In this document: piece by piece, positions 26,589-33,382 of the stretch
Layout of the letters: every line of letters begins with the position of its first letter
How positions within the stretch are numbered: position 1 is the stretch's first letter
Assembly: GCA_017615325.1 (NCBI GenBank)
Contig: JAGAAI010000020.1
Span: 1 to 42,805 of the forward strand
Length of the DNA stretch: 42,805 nucleotides
Direction: 5' to 3'
DNA from: Clostridiales bacterium
GTDB lineage: Bacteria > Bacillota > Clostridia > Saccharofermentanales > Saccharofermentanaceae
Program-made: the position numbers and the translations under genes
Notes under the pieces: model-generated
The model's database searches: none
The model's input: only the letters and a program-made list of their open reading frames with translations
Told to the model about the DNA's origin: nothing

Positions 26589-26831
26589 ATGACAAGAGAA
26601 GAAGTATACGAGAAGCTGAATGAAGTATTTCAGGATGTCTTTGACGATGAGGATATCACCGTAACAGATGAGACCGTTGCATCCGATGTTGACGGCTGGG
26701 ATTCATTGGAGCACATCAATCTGCTCGTCGCTGTTGAGCGCGCATTCGGCATCAAGTTCACGATGGGTCAGACAACACACCTTAAGAACGTCGGCGAGAT
26801 GGTCGATGTCATCATCGAGAAGTTAGGATAA
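26589..26831 (+). CDS. Acyl carrier protein
   Basis: 80 aa, acidic, helical. The phosphopantetheine attachment site is VDGWDSLEHINLL with S39 as the modified serine. Aromatic-rich helix 3 and its length match stand-alone ACPs of secondary pathways more than fatty-acid AcpP, which normally has ELGADSL at this place. It is the natural partner of the FkbH-like protein directly upstream and possibly of the MBOAT downstream. AGAGAGGTAG provides the ribosome binding site. Confidence 0.9.
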   Translation: MTREEVYEKLNEVFQDVFDDEDITVTDETVASDVDGWDSLEHINLLVAVERAFGIKFTMGQTTHLKNVGEMVDVIIEKLG

Positions 26832-26837
26832 TTCTTA

Positions 26838-27236
26838 GTGGAAGTTCATCACATCGGTTATCTTGTAAAAAGACTCAAGGATTCCAGGGAGGCATTTACC
26901 GCCCTGGGATTTGATGTTGTCCGTCCGGTCGAATACGACCCCATTAGAGATGTTAATATCGAGTTCCTTGATAACGGCGGATACTGTGTTGAACTGATAG
27001 AGCCGGCATCTGCGGAATCTCCTCTGATGCCGTTGCTCAAGAAATTCAAGAACGCGCCTTACCACCTCTGCTTCATAGCCGAAGACCTGGAGAAGGCGAA
27101 GGAAGAATTCGAGAATAAGGGCTACATGCTCTTCCGTGATATAGAATTAGCACCCTGCCTCGACGGCAGACGCGTAGTATTCATGGTAAATCCCGATATC
27201 GGGATAATCGAGATAGCAGATAAGGAGCCGGTATAA
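26838..27236 (+). CDS. VOC (glyoxalase/methylmalonyl-CoA epimerase-like) protein
   Basis: 132 aa from GTG 26838, six bases after the ACP stop. VHHIGYLVKRLKDSREAFTA with the metal-binding His near the N-terminus, FLDNGGYCVELIEPA (Glu ligand) and YHLCFIAEDLEKAKEEFENK (second-half His) give two beta-alpha-beta-beta-beta units of the vicinal oxygen chelate fold. Methylmalonyl-CoA epimerases share this shape. Here, between ACP and MBOAT, it may isomerise or epimerise an ACP-bound hydroxyacyl group. This is an inference. The stop overlaps the next start (TAATG). Confidence 0.82.
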   Translation: MEVHHIGYLVKRLKDSREAFTALGFDVVRPVEYDPIRDVNIEFLDNGGYCVELIEPASAESPLMPLLKKFKNAPYHLCFIAEDLEKAKEEFENKGYMLFRDIELAPCLDGRRVVFMVNPDIGIIEIADKEPV

Positions 27237-28762
27237 TGTCACTCGTATCTGCTGTTTTTCTGGGATTTGTTGCAGTCGTTGCGCTGATCTACTATCTTCT
27301 GCCCAACAAGGCTAAGCCTTATGTGCTCCTCGCAGGATCCGTAGCGTTCCTTGCGGTTGCCGGTGCATGGACTCTGGGCTTTGTCCTCTTCACGGCAATA
27401 ACGACCTTTTTTGCGGGCAAGATCGCAGCCGGCAAAGGCGAGGGCAGATCCAAGACGGTCGCAGCAGTGATCGCGATAGTAATAAACATCGCTTTGATGT
27501 GTGCCGTTAAATACTACGGCGTATTAGATCTCATAACAACAGATATTAACAATGTTACAAAAGCAGCTGACGGAAGCTTCCTCGCGGTTGCAGTGCCTTT
27601 GGGCATGTCTTTCTACACATTGCAGATGACGGGCTATGTTTTAGACTGCCTCTGGGGGATAATACCTGCCGAGAAGAACTTCTTTAAGTATCTTCTCTTC
27701 GCCTGCTACTTCCCCTACATGACATCAGGTCCTCTTAACCACTACGGGGAGCTGTCCAAAGAATTTACCAAGCCCATAACACTTGAATATGAGAATATCC
27801 GCAAGGGCATTGTCAGGATCGCCTGGGGCTTCTTCCTTAAGCTCGTGATAGCAGAGAGGGCGTCCGTTATCGTTAATGCCGTTTACGGCGACCACCAGAC
27901 CTATACCGGACCTTTTGTCCTTTTGGGGGTCACACTTTTTGCACTCCAGCTTTATACGGACTTCATGGCCTGCATGGAAGTTGCGATCGGAACATCCTAC
28001 ATATTCGGCATCAAGCTCCCTGAAAACTTCAACAGTCCTTACATGGCTCTGTCGATAAGAGAGTACTGGCAGAGATGGCATATCACATTGGGAACCTGGC
28101 TCCGTGATTTCCTTTACTATCCGCTCTTAAAATCTGCGCCCTTCATCGCGATCGGCGATAAGGCGAAGAAAGCGTTCGGCAAGAAGAACGGCAAGAAGGT
28201 GCCGGTCTACCTTGCGATGCTGGTTCTTTGGACTGCCGTAGGATACTGGCACGGCGGACTCTGGAAATATGTAATCGGTTCGGGACTCCTGCACTGCTTC
28301 TACATCGTAGGAGGCATGATCGCTGAGACCCTTTTCGCGAAAATGAGAAAACCCTTCAAGCCCGACAAGCTCCCATATAAGATCTTCTGCGGAGTAAGGA
28401 CATTCGTTCTTGTTCTCATAGGATTCTTCTTCTTCAGGGCTGCTAACGTTCCTGATGCCCTGCAGCTTTTCAGGGCCCTCTTTACTGCAGGAGCAATGCC
28501 TGAAGGCGGAATACTTGCAACGGGCATCAGCCTGCCTGACATTATCGTTCTTGCGGTCTCAACGGTCATGCTGATCGCAGTCGATATCTATAAGTTCCGT
28601 CCTGATCAGAATGCGGAGCCGAGGCTCGTAACAGACCTCACCGGAAAGCTCCCTGTCGCGGTCAGGATCCTGCTCCTGGCGCTTCTCATAATCGCCATAG
28701 CAGTATTCGGTAAATACGGTCTGGGTTACGACTCGGCCTCGTTCATATATGCAAGGATATAA
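27236..28762 (+). CDS. MBOAT-family membrane O-acyltransferase
   Basis: 508 aa with about eleven helices. FKYLLFACYFPYMTSGPLNH resembles the AlgI/DltB segment, followed by SIREYWQRWHITLGTWLRDF, a near-diagnostic MBOAT motif, and GYWHGGLWKYVIGSGLLHCF, with conserved H339 and H353. MBOATs move an acyl group, often from a carrier protein, across the membrane to an extracellular sugar or alcohol. It overlaps the VOC gene by one base. With the FkbH and ACP it suggests transfer of a small acyl unit to a surface polymer. Confidence 0.9.
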   Translation: MSLVSAVFLGFVAVVALIYYLLPNKAKPYVLLAGSVAFLAVAGAWTLGFVLFTAITTFFAGKIAAGKGEGRSKTVAAVIAIVINIALMCAVKYYGVLDLITTDINNVTKAADGSFLAVAVPLGMSFYTLQMTGYVLDCLWGIIPAEKNFFKYLLFACYFPYMTSGPLNHYGELSKEFTKPITLEYENIRKGIVRIAWGFFLKLVIAERASVIVNAVYGDHQTYTGPFVLLGVTLFALQLYTDFMACMEVAIGTSYIFGIKLPENFNSPYMALSIREYWQRWHITLGTWLRDFLYYPLLKSAPFIAIGDKAKKAFGKKNGKKVPVYLAMLVLWTAVGYWHGGLWKYVIGSGLLHCFYIVGGMIAETLFAKMRKPFKPDKLPYKIFCGVRTFVLVLIGFFFFRAANVPDALQLFRALFTAGAMPEGGILATGISLPDIIVLAVSTVMLIAVDIYKFRPDQNAEPRLVTDLTGKLPVAVRILLLALLIIAIAVFGKYGLGYDSASFIYARI

Positions 28763-28780
28763 CTGTCGGAGGTAATAGAA

Positions 28781-29383
28781 ATGGATGTAGTATGTCTTGA
28801 TATGGAAGGTGTTGTTGTTCCTGAGATATGGATCGCTTTCGCTGAGGCTTCGGGTATCCCGGAACTTAAGAGAACGACAAGGGACGAACCCGATTACGAT
28901 AAGCTGATGCACTGGCGCCTTGGCATATTAAAGGAGCACGGTTTGGGTCTTCCCGAGATACAGAAAGTAATATCCACCATTGACCCGCTCGACGGAGCAA
29001 AAGAATTCCTTGATGAGCTCCGCAAAGAATGTCAGGTGATAATCTTAAGCGATACTTTCGTTGAGTTCGCAATGCCCCTGATGGAGAAGTTAGGTTATCC
29101 CACGCTCTTCTGCAACAGTCTGGAAGTTGCTCCCTCAGGCGAGATCACGGGCTTTAAGATGAGGTGCGAGAACAGCAAACTTACAACAGTCAAGTGTCTC
29201 CAGGAGATGGGTTTTGATACCATCGCTGCAGGCGACAGCTATAACGATCTCGGCATGATCAGAGCATCCCGCGCAGGCTTCCTTTTTAGGAGCACCGAAC
29301 AGATAAAGAAAGACAATCCCGACCTTCCCGCCTTCGAAGAATACGATGACTTCCTCAAGGCGATATTGGAGACAGTAGGCTGA
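28781..29383 (+). CDS. thrH: ThrH-like HAD phosphatase
   Basis: 200 aa. The N-terminus VVCLDMEGVVVPEIWIAFAE is nearly the ThrH consensus, with the unusual DxE motif I (Asp7, Glu9). Motif III/IV is AAGDSYNDLGMI. The known ThrH has phosphoserine phosphatase and homoserine phosphotransferase activity. It lies 18 bp after the MBOAT gene behind GGAGG and ends with a terminator, so it is the last gene of the operon. It may supply or remove a phospho-amino-acid or phospho-glycerate related to the pathway, but a housekeeping serine route is equally possible. Confidence 0.82.
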   Translation: MDVVCLDMEGVVVPEIWIAFAEASGIPELKRTTRDEPDYDKLMHWRLGILKEHGLGLPEIQKVISTIDPLDGAKEFLDELRKECQVIILSDTFVEFAMPLMEKLGYPTLFCNSLEVAPSGEITGFKMRCENSKLTTVKCLQEMGFDTIAAGDSYNDLGMIRASRAGFLFRSTEQIKKDNPDLPAFEEYDDFLKAILETVG

Positions 29384-29423
29384 CAGTTACAAGGATCGAA
29401 TACCATTGCAATCAGTTCCGCGA

Positions 29424-29448
29424 TCGAGGTCAAAAAATTTGACCTCGA
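29424..29448. repeat. 11-bp perfect inverted repeat
   Basis: TCGAGGTCAAA, a 3-nt spacer and TTTGACCTCGA. It has no T-tract and lies just before the thrH terminator. It could be part of a larger structured 3' end or an operator. Confidence 0.6.
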
Positions 29449-29452
29449 GTTA

Positions 29453-29482
29453 ACCGCAATCCGTTACGGTTGCGGTTTTATT
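29453..29482 (+). terminator. Intrinsic terminator of the FkbH-ThrH operon
   Basis: ACCGCAATC (29453-29461) pairs with the sequence ending TTGCGGT (to 29476) over 9 bp, loop CGTTAC, followed by TTTATT. Confidence 0.75.
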
Positions 29483-29498
29483 AATGCATAGATAAGTC

Positions 29499-29539
29499 CC
29501 ATTAATGACGTTTACAAACAAATGTTCTTAAATTATAAT
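29499..29539 (+). promoter_or_regulatory. LexA-like promoter of the ORF6N gene
   Basis: TTTACA (29511-29516), a 17-bp spacer and TATAAT (29534-29539). The spacer overlaps AAACAAATGTTC (29516-29527), an exact reverse match to the clostridial LexA form GAAC-N4-GTTT. The block 29499-29527 matches the promoter at 42466-42494 at 25 of 29 positions. Confidence 0.7.
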
Positions 29540-29570
29540 CTGGTAAAAGATTTCGGTGGAGGACAAGACA

Positions 29571-30566
29571 ATGTTGGATGATAACCGGGCCATTATCGTA
29601 GATGAGTCTACACTGAAAGATAAGATATACACTATCCGTGGTCAGCAGGTAATGCTGGATTCTGACCTGGCAGAGATCTATGGTTTCTCGGTCAGCGCGT
29701 TTAACCAACAGGTTAAACGCAATATTAACAGATTCGATGAAGATTTCATGTTTGAATTGAATAAGGAAGAAATGGAATCTTTATCGAAATCACAAAATGT
29801 GATTTCGATTCAAACCAAGGGATCAAAAGGCGGGAGGACAAAACCAGTCAAAGCATTTACTGAGCAAGGTGTTTATATGCTTATGACTGTTCTTAAAGGA
29901 GATCTGGCAGTAGAACAGAGCAAGATCCTGATCCGCCTCTTTAAATCCATGAAAGACTATCTGATCGAGAAACAACCTCTTCTTACCCCCAAGGACTACT
30001 TTGCCTTGGTTGCTAAAGTCGAGGAGAATTCCAGACAAATCTGCTCAATACAGGAGACGATGGTAACTAAGACGGAACTATCAGACATAATCAAGCTCTT
30101 CGATCAAGGAGAAAGAGATGAGGAGATACTTATCCTTAACGGGGAACCGTTTAAGGCGGATGAAGCATATCAGAAGATCTACAGGAGTGCCAAGAGAAAG
30201 ATAGCAATTATCGATGACTATATAGGGATAAAGGTATTGCATCATCTGGCACATTCAAAGAAGGAGGTTAGCATTACCATAATCAGTGACAATATGGCAA
30301 GACCGAGGCTCACGTTGGCGGAGTACAAGGATTTTGTTACCGAGAACCCGGGGAGAGACATAACGTTTATCAAGTCCAAGCATCGCTCTCATGACAGATA
30401 TATCGTATTGGATGAAGGGACAAAGGATATGAAGATATATCATTGTGGTGGCTCCGGCAAGGATGCAGGCAAAAGAATGACAACGATCACAAGACTTAGT
30501 GATATCGATGAATACAAAGAAACGATAAAGGTCATGTTGAATAATCCGCCGCTGGTCTTGAGGTGA
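29571..30566 (+). CDS. ORF6N-domain protein with C-terminal phospholipase-D-like domain
   Basis: 331 aa from ATG 29571, set by GGTGGAGG at 29555-29562. The frame has a GTG at 29556 inside that site. Residues about 10-110 form the ORF6N DNA-binding domain of phage antirepressors: YTIRGQQVMLDSDLAEIYG, then VSAFNQQVKRNINRFDEDFM and KAFTEQGVYMLMTVLKG. The C-terminal 120 residues resemble a phospholipase D-like domain with HDRYIVLD (H274, D281), an HxR variant of the HxK(x4)D half-site. The promoter carries a LexA-like site, as expected for a phage-derived or defence gene induced by DNA damage. Function is unproven. Confidence 0.75.
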   Translation: MLDDNRAIIVDESTLKDKIYTIRGQQVMLDSDLAEIYGFSVSAFNQQVKRNINRFDEDFMFELNKEEMESLSKSQNVISIQTKGSKGGRTKPVKAFTEQGVYMLMTVLKGDLAVEQSKILIRLFKSMKDYLIEKQPLLTPKDYFALVAKVEENSRQICSIQETMVTKTELSDIIKLFDQGERDEEILILNGEPFKADEAYQKIYRSAKRKIAIIDDYIGIKVLHHLAHSKKEVSITIISDNMARPRLTLAEYKDFVTENPGRDITFIKSKHRSHDRYIVLDEGTKDMKIYHCGGSGKDAGKRMTTITRLSDIDEYKETIKVMLNNPPLVLR

Positions 30567-30634
30567 AGATTGCTATAAAAATCTAAGATTCTTAGCAAAG
30601 AAGAAATATTGAGAAATAAGGGGTTTAAAAGGGC

Positions 30635-30654
30635 ACTTGCTACAACTTGCTACA
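30635..30654 (+). repeat. Tandem 10-bp repeat upstream of the XRE gene
   Basis: ACTTGCTACA occurs twice in a row, 20 bp ahead of a TTGACA -35 box. A head-to-tail 10-bp repeat at one helical turn is a typical operator shape, and the XRE protein is the obvious candidate to bind it. Confidence 0.5.
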
Positions 30655-30674
30655 AAATGGAGCATAAATGGTCC

Positions 30675-30703
30675 TTGACAACTATTTTTTGATGAAACAT
30701 ATT
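30675..30703 (+). promoter_or_regulatory. Promoter of the XRE regulator operon
   Basis: TTGACA (30675-30680), a 17-bp spacer and CATATT (30698-30703). The -35 is perfect and the -10 is moderate. Confidence 0.55.
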
Positions 30704-30723
30704 AGACACAGGAGGAACTGTAA

Positions 30724-31248
30724 ATGCTTGGAAACAGACTGTTGGCATACAGGCGACGTGAAGGGATGTCTCAACAACAGCTTGCCGATAAGCTGGGTGT
30801 TGCCCGTTCCACTGTTGCCAGGTGGGAAAAGGAAAATAATGCTCCTTCTGTTCCGGAGATAAAGAAGATATCCGATCTTTTGGGATTATCCGAACAGGAA
30901 CTGTTCTCAGAAGAAGACAGAGTAGAAGATGATACGGTATCGGATCTTGAGGAAACAATAAGCGATATCTCTTATGGAGTAAATGAACAGAGAAAAGTCC
31001 TGGAGGAGATATCTTCGAAGCATGCGACCTCAAGTGACATAGAGAAACTGAGAGATACGATCGATGTCAGTAAAGAACAGTTGGAGATTCAAAGAGAGAT
31101 TTTGCATCAGAAGAAGGTAAGGAACCTGATATTAATAATTTTGGCAATAGTAATAGCGATGATGGTCGGATTGCTATTGTATGGAATAGCTTTTTATTCA
31201 GATGATACTCATGGTTTTTATGTTGACGGACCGGTAATAGAAGATTAG
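30724..31248 (+). CDS. Membrane-anchored XRE-family transcriptional regulator
   Basis: 174 aa. Residues 1-60 are a Cro/CI-type helix-turn-helix (GNRLLAYRRREGMSQQQLAD, VARSTVARWEKENNAPSVPE). Residues about 68-130 are predicted coiled coil rich in Glu, Lys and Ile heptads, and NLILIILAIVIAMMVGLLLY (near 135-154) is a single membrane helix with a short outer tail. Such DNA-binding proteins tied to the membrane often sense envelope signals or export of a peptide. AGGAGG precedes the start. The broken secreted-protein gene follows 20 bp later in the same transcript. Confidence 0.85.
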   Translation: MLGNRLLAYRRREGMSQQQLADKLGVARSTVARWEKENNAPSVPEIKKISDLLGLSEQELFSEEDRVEDDTVSDLEETISDISYGVNEQRKVLEEISSKHATSSDIEKLRDTIDVSKEQLEIQREILHQKKVRNLILIILAIVIAMMVGLLLYGIAFYSDDTHGFYVDGPVIED

Positions 31249-31268
31249 TTATGAAAGGAGAACACATC

Positions 31269-31863
31269 ATGAAAAGAGTAATTGCAGCGCTCCTTGGAAT
31301 ATTAGTTCTATTTTTAGGGGGGGGTGTGTAACGCTAGTACCATTAACGGGACAAATGATTTTGATCTCATTGAGTATTGTGAGACACATGAGATTCATAA
31401 CAGGGAAGAATTCCAAAGCATCTTGGATTATTATGTGCCTGAGGGAGGATCGATCAATACTTACGATCCTGTGGATGGTGAAGAGATATCTTTTGAGATT
31501 TGTATTGATTACGAAAATCAAATAGTATCGACTGAGACTTTATATTTGACGCAAACGACAAGAGGAACTAAATCTGGCAGTGTATCTCGAGATTACTATT
31601 CATCAGTAGGAATAAAGATTTTTTCCATCACGGTACATGGATCATTTACCTATAATTCCACAAATGTAACTACGACTTCTGCGTCCGGAACTTTTACTCC
31701 CGCACCTCTGAGTTTATGGACAAGTTCTCCTGTGGTTACTACCGGCAAGACAAATGGTAAAGCATATGCCAGAATTTCCGGAACAGCAAGCCTGCTTGGT
31801 GCAACAAAAAGTTATAGTTTGACCTTGACTTGTGACAAAAACGGCAATTTGGGAAGTTACTGA
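31269..31863 (+). pseudogene. Secreted protein gene interrupted by a frameshift in a G8 tract
   Basis: ATG 31269 has a strong AAAGGAG. It encodes MKRVIAALLGILVLFL, a signal peptide, and then meets eight G (31317-31324), after which this frame stops (GTG TAA). One G fewer would join it to the open frame that continues from 31324 to 31863, giving 197 aa. The second part (VCNASTINGTNDFDLIEYCE ... VHGSFTYNSTNVTTTSASGT) looks like the secreted beta-rich small proteins of clostridia, with two Cys. It could be an off-phase variable gene, a true pseudogene or a read error. It lies between the XRE regulator and the first 176-bp element. Confidence 0.65.
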
Positions 31864-31872
31864 CAGATAAAG

Positions 31873-32048
31873 AAAAGTTGCCCGTTCAGTTTGCAGACCA
31901 ACGGACAACTTGGATGAACAACAGAAAACCATGAGTAGGAGCTTTCCGATAAAGGTGTTCACTTGTTTGAGAGTATAGCACCTCTGATCAGTGTAAGCAA
32001 GGAACAGGCATTTGGCTTTTTGTTATGGAGGTGCGGACCCATGTGGAT
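31873..32048 (+). repeat. 176-bp element, copy 1 (putative structured RNA)
   Basis: Matches 35661-35836 without gaps at 173 of 176 positions; the three differences (31894, 31947, 32035) are all transitions. AAGTTGCCCGTT and AACGGACAACTT form an 11-of-12 bp hairpin near the 5' end, with the same C-A mismatch kept in both copies. GCACCTC (31978-31984) can pair with GAGGTGC (32028-32034), which covers a strong Shine-Dalgarno, and AGGTG (31953-31957) could compete for it. A three-codon ORF (MWM) follows at 32041-32052. No long reading frame is present. Function unknown. Confidence 0.8.
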
Positions 32049-32102
32049 GTAATGATGGTAGGGAATAAGAAATTATTATAAAACATTTTGGGAGGAAGAA
32101 AC

Positions 32103-32561
32103 ATGAAAAACAAATCTTTGCGTAGGATTGTAATAACCACAGTTACGGCAGTATGTCTTTTGGTTTTTGGTTTTGTGGCTAATGTTGTTGCATATAATGA
32201 CACAATATCTTTTGCAGGTGGTTCTAAAGGATTTGCAAGTAATAATCGCCAGGTAGGTTTTTCAGGATCAAAGGGGTTTAAGTCAAAACTTGTAGGGTTT
32301 ACATTTAATGGTATGCCTTCAGGTACAATGCCAAATAGTAATACTGAGATAAATTTCAGGTTGTATAAGACCAATCATGTTGACCAGGCTACGGTTGCTA
32401 CCGCACATACGTATTCAAATTATAGTAATGGTGATTGGAAAAAAGGCAAGTTCTTTGACTTAATAGATCATTCATCAGGGAAAACATTTTCCATTGCATC
32501 GAATGCTACTAACGCATCAGGATTGGGGGCAACTGTAGGTGTTCAGTGGGTTTACTATTAA
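32103..32561 (+). CDS. Small secreted protein of the cassette
   Basis: 152 aa from ATG 32103 (GGGAGGAAG precedes). A signal peptide (RRIVITTVTAVCLLVFGFVA, cleavage likely at VVA-YN near residue 33) is followed by a Gly/Ser/Asn-rich domain with no Cys. An internal duplication is visible: GSKGFASNNRQVGF then GSKGFKSKLVGF. It ends GVQWVYY, similar in kind to the aromatic ends of lactococcin-972-like peptides, but overall similarity is not enough for a family call. Lies directly behind repeat copy 1, so it is probably controlled by it. Candidate secreted effector or bacteriocin. Confidence 0.6.
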   Translation: MKNKSLRRIVITTVTAVCLLVFGFVANVVAYNDTISFAGGSKGFASNNRQVGFSGSKGFKSKLVGFTFNGMPSGTMPNSNTEINFRLYKTNHVDQATVATAHTYSNYSNGDWKKGKFFDLIDHSSGKTFSIASNATNASGLGATVGVQWVYY

Positions 32562-33378
32562 GCGATATATATGTGCATTTTTAGTAATTGCATACCTTTT
32601 TGCAGTTACCTGCTGCGCTCAGTCAGGAACTGATGATAGAGCAGATCCTTCCGTTCAGGGAAATCCCGGCGATTCGAGCGTTCCCAACGACACTGTTCCG
32701 GATGGCTATATCCTGAACAGTGTCGTTCAGGACGGAGAATATTGCGGAAGAGTGTATAAGGACCAACTTATCCTGAATCTGGATGGAAAACAATATCTTG
32801 CGGTAGGATTGTTTATTGATTTTGAAGAAGAGTATCCATATTTAGGTGCACACTTTGGTAAAGAACTGGACATATACTACTCTGATGAGGATATCAAGAG
32901 TCTTAAGGTCGGAGATGAGTTTAAGTTTGACAGCGATATCCGTTTTGAGATCGAATCGCTTGATGAGACTGATTGGGAACCTCCGTATTATTTACCGGAT
33001 GTACCTAACGGAAAGATTATTTTGAATGATGACTTTTGTTTGATACATGGACAGTACATAAGAGACGATTATGACAATATTGTTGATTGGTCCAGATCAG
33101 AAAAATGGATATTGACGACGGAGAATAATATAAAAACACAAGGTATAGGCATTTTCCCCGTGTTTGAGCATAAGTTGTATGAATACTCGGATAAATGTAT
33201 CTTTAAGTATTACGACTATGTCGGTGATGGTGAATATCATACTATCAACCGGGAGGATCTAAACAAGTTATTTGAGGTTCATGATGGTATCTGTGGCAGA
33301 TATGGATATTGCAGTTTTACTGTGCGAAGGAATCAGATTGTAGAGGTATGTTTCGCAGTTGGAAGAGAGTTGTTGTAA
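32539..33378 (+). CDS. Putative lipoprotein of unknown function
   Basis: 279 aa in the longest reading. GTG 32539 overlaps the preceding gene by 23 nt and has no clear ribosome binding site; no ATG is in frame near the start, so translation is coupled or the 5' end is lost. The N-terminus is hydrophobic and ends in a weak lipobox-like FAVTCCAQ, followed by a Ser/Asp/Pro linker and an acidic domain rich in Tyr and Asp (DFEEEYPYLGAHFG ...). I do not recognise the family. A perfect 13-bp inverted repeat lies in the linker coding region. Confidence 0.5.
   Translation: MFSGFTIKRYICAFLVIAYLFAVTCCAQSGTDDRADPSVQGNPGDSSVPNDTVPDGYILNSVVQDGEYCGRVYKDQLILNLDGKQYLAVGLFIDFEEEYPYLGAHFGKELDIYYSDEDIKSLKVGDEFKFDSDIRFEIESLDETDWEPPYYLPDVPNGKIILNDDFCLIHGQYIRDDYDNIVDWSRSEKWILTTENNIKTQGIGIFPVFEHKLYEYSDKCIFKYYDYVGDGEYHTINREDLNKLFEVHDGICGRYGYCSFTVRRNQIVEVCFAVGRELL
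32686..32727 (+). repeat. 13-bp perfect inverted repeat inside the lipoprotein gene
   Basis: AACGACACTGTTC (32686-32698), a 16-nt spacer and GAACAGTGTCGTT (32715-32727). It would form a stable mRNA hairpin within the linker of the lipoprotein gene. Confidence 0.7.
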
Positions 33379-33382
33379 CTGT

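Noticed and set aside
31873..32048. The repeat as an IS110 bridge RNA or a dead transposase fragment
   Set aside because: Length is similar to bridge RNAs and an IS110 tail exists at the left edge of the window, but no transposase is next to either copy. Translating all frames gives only short pieces I could not match to a transposase. Not excluded, only unsupported.
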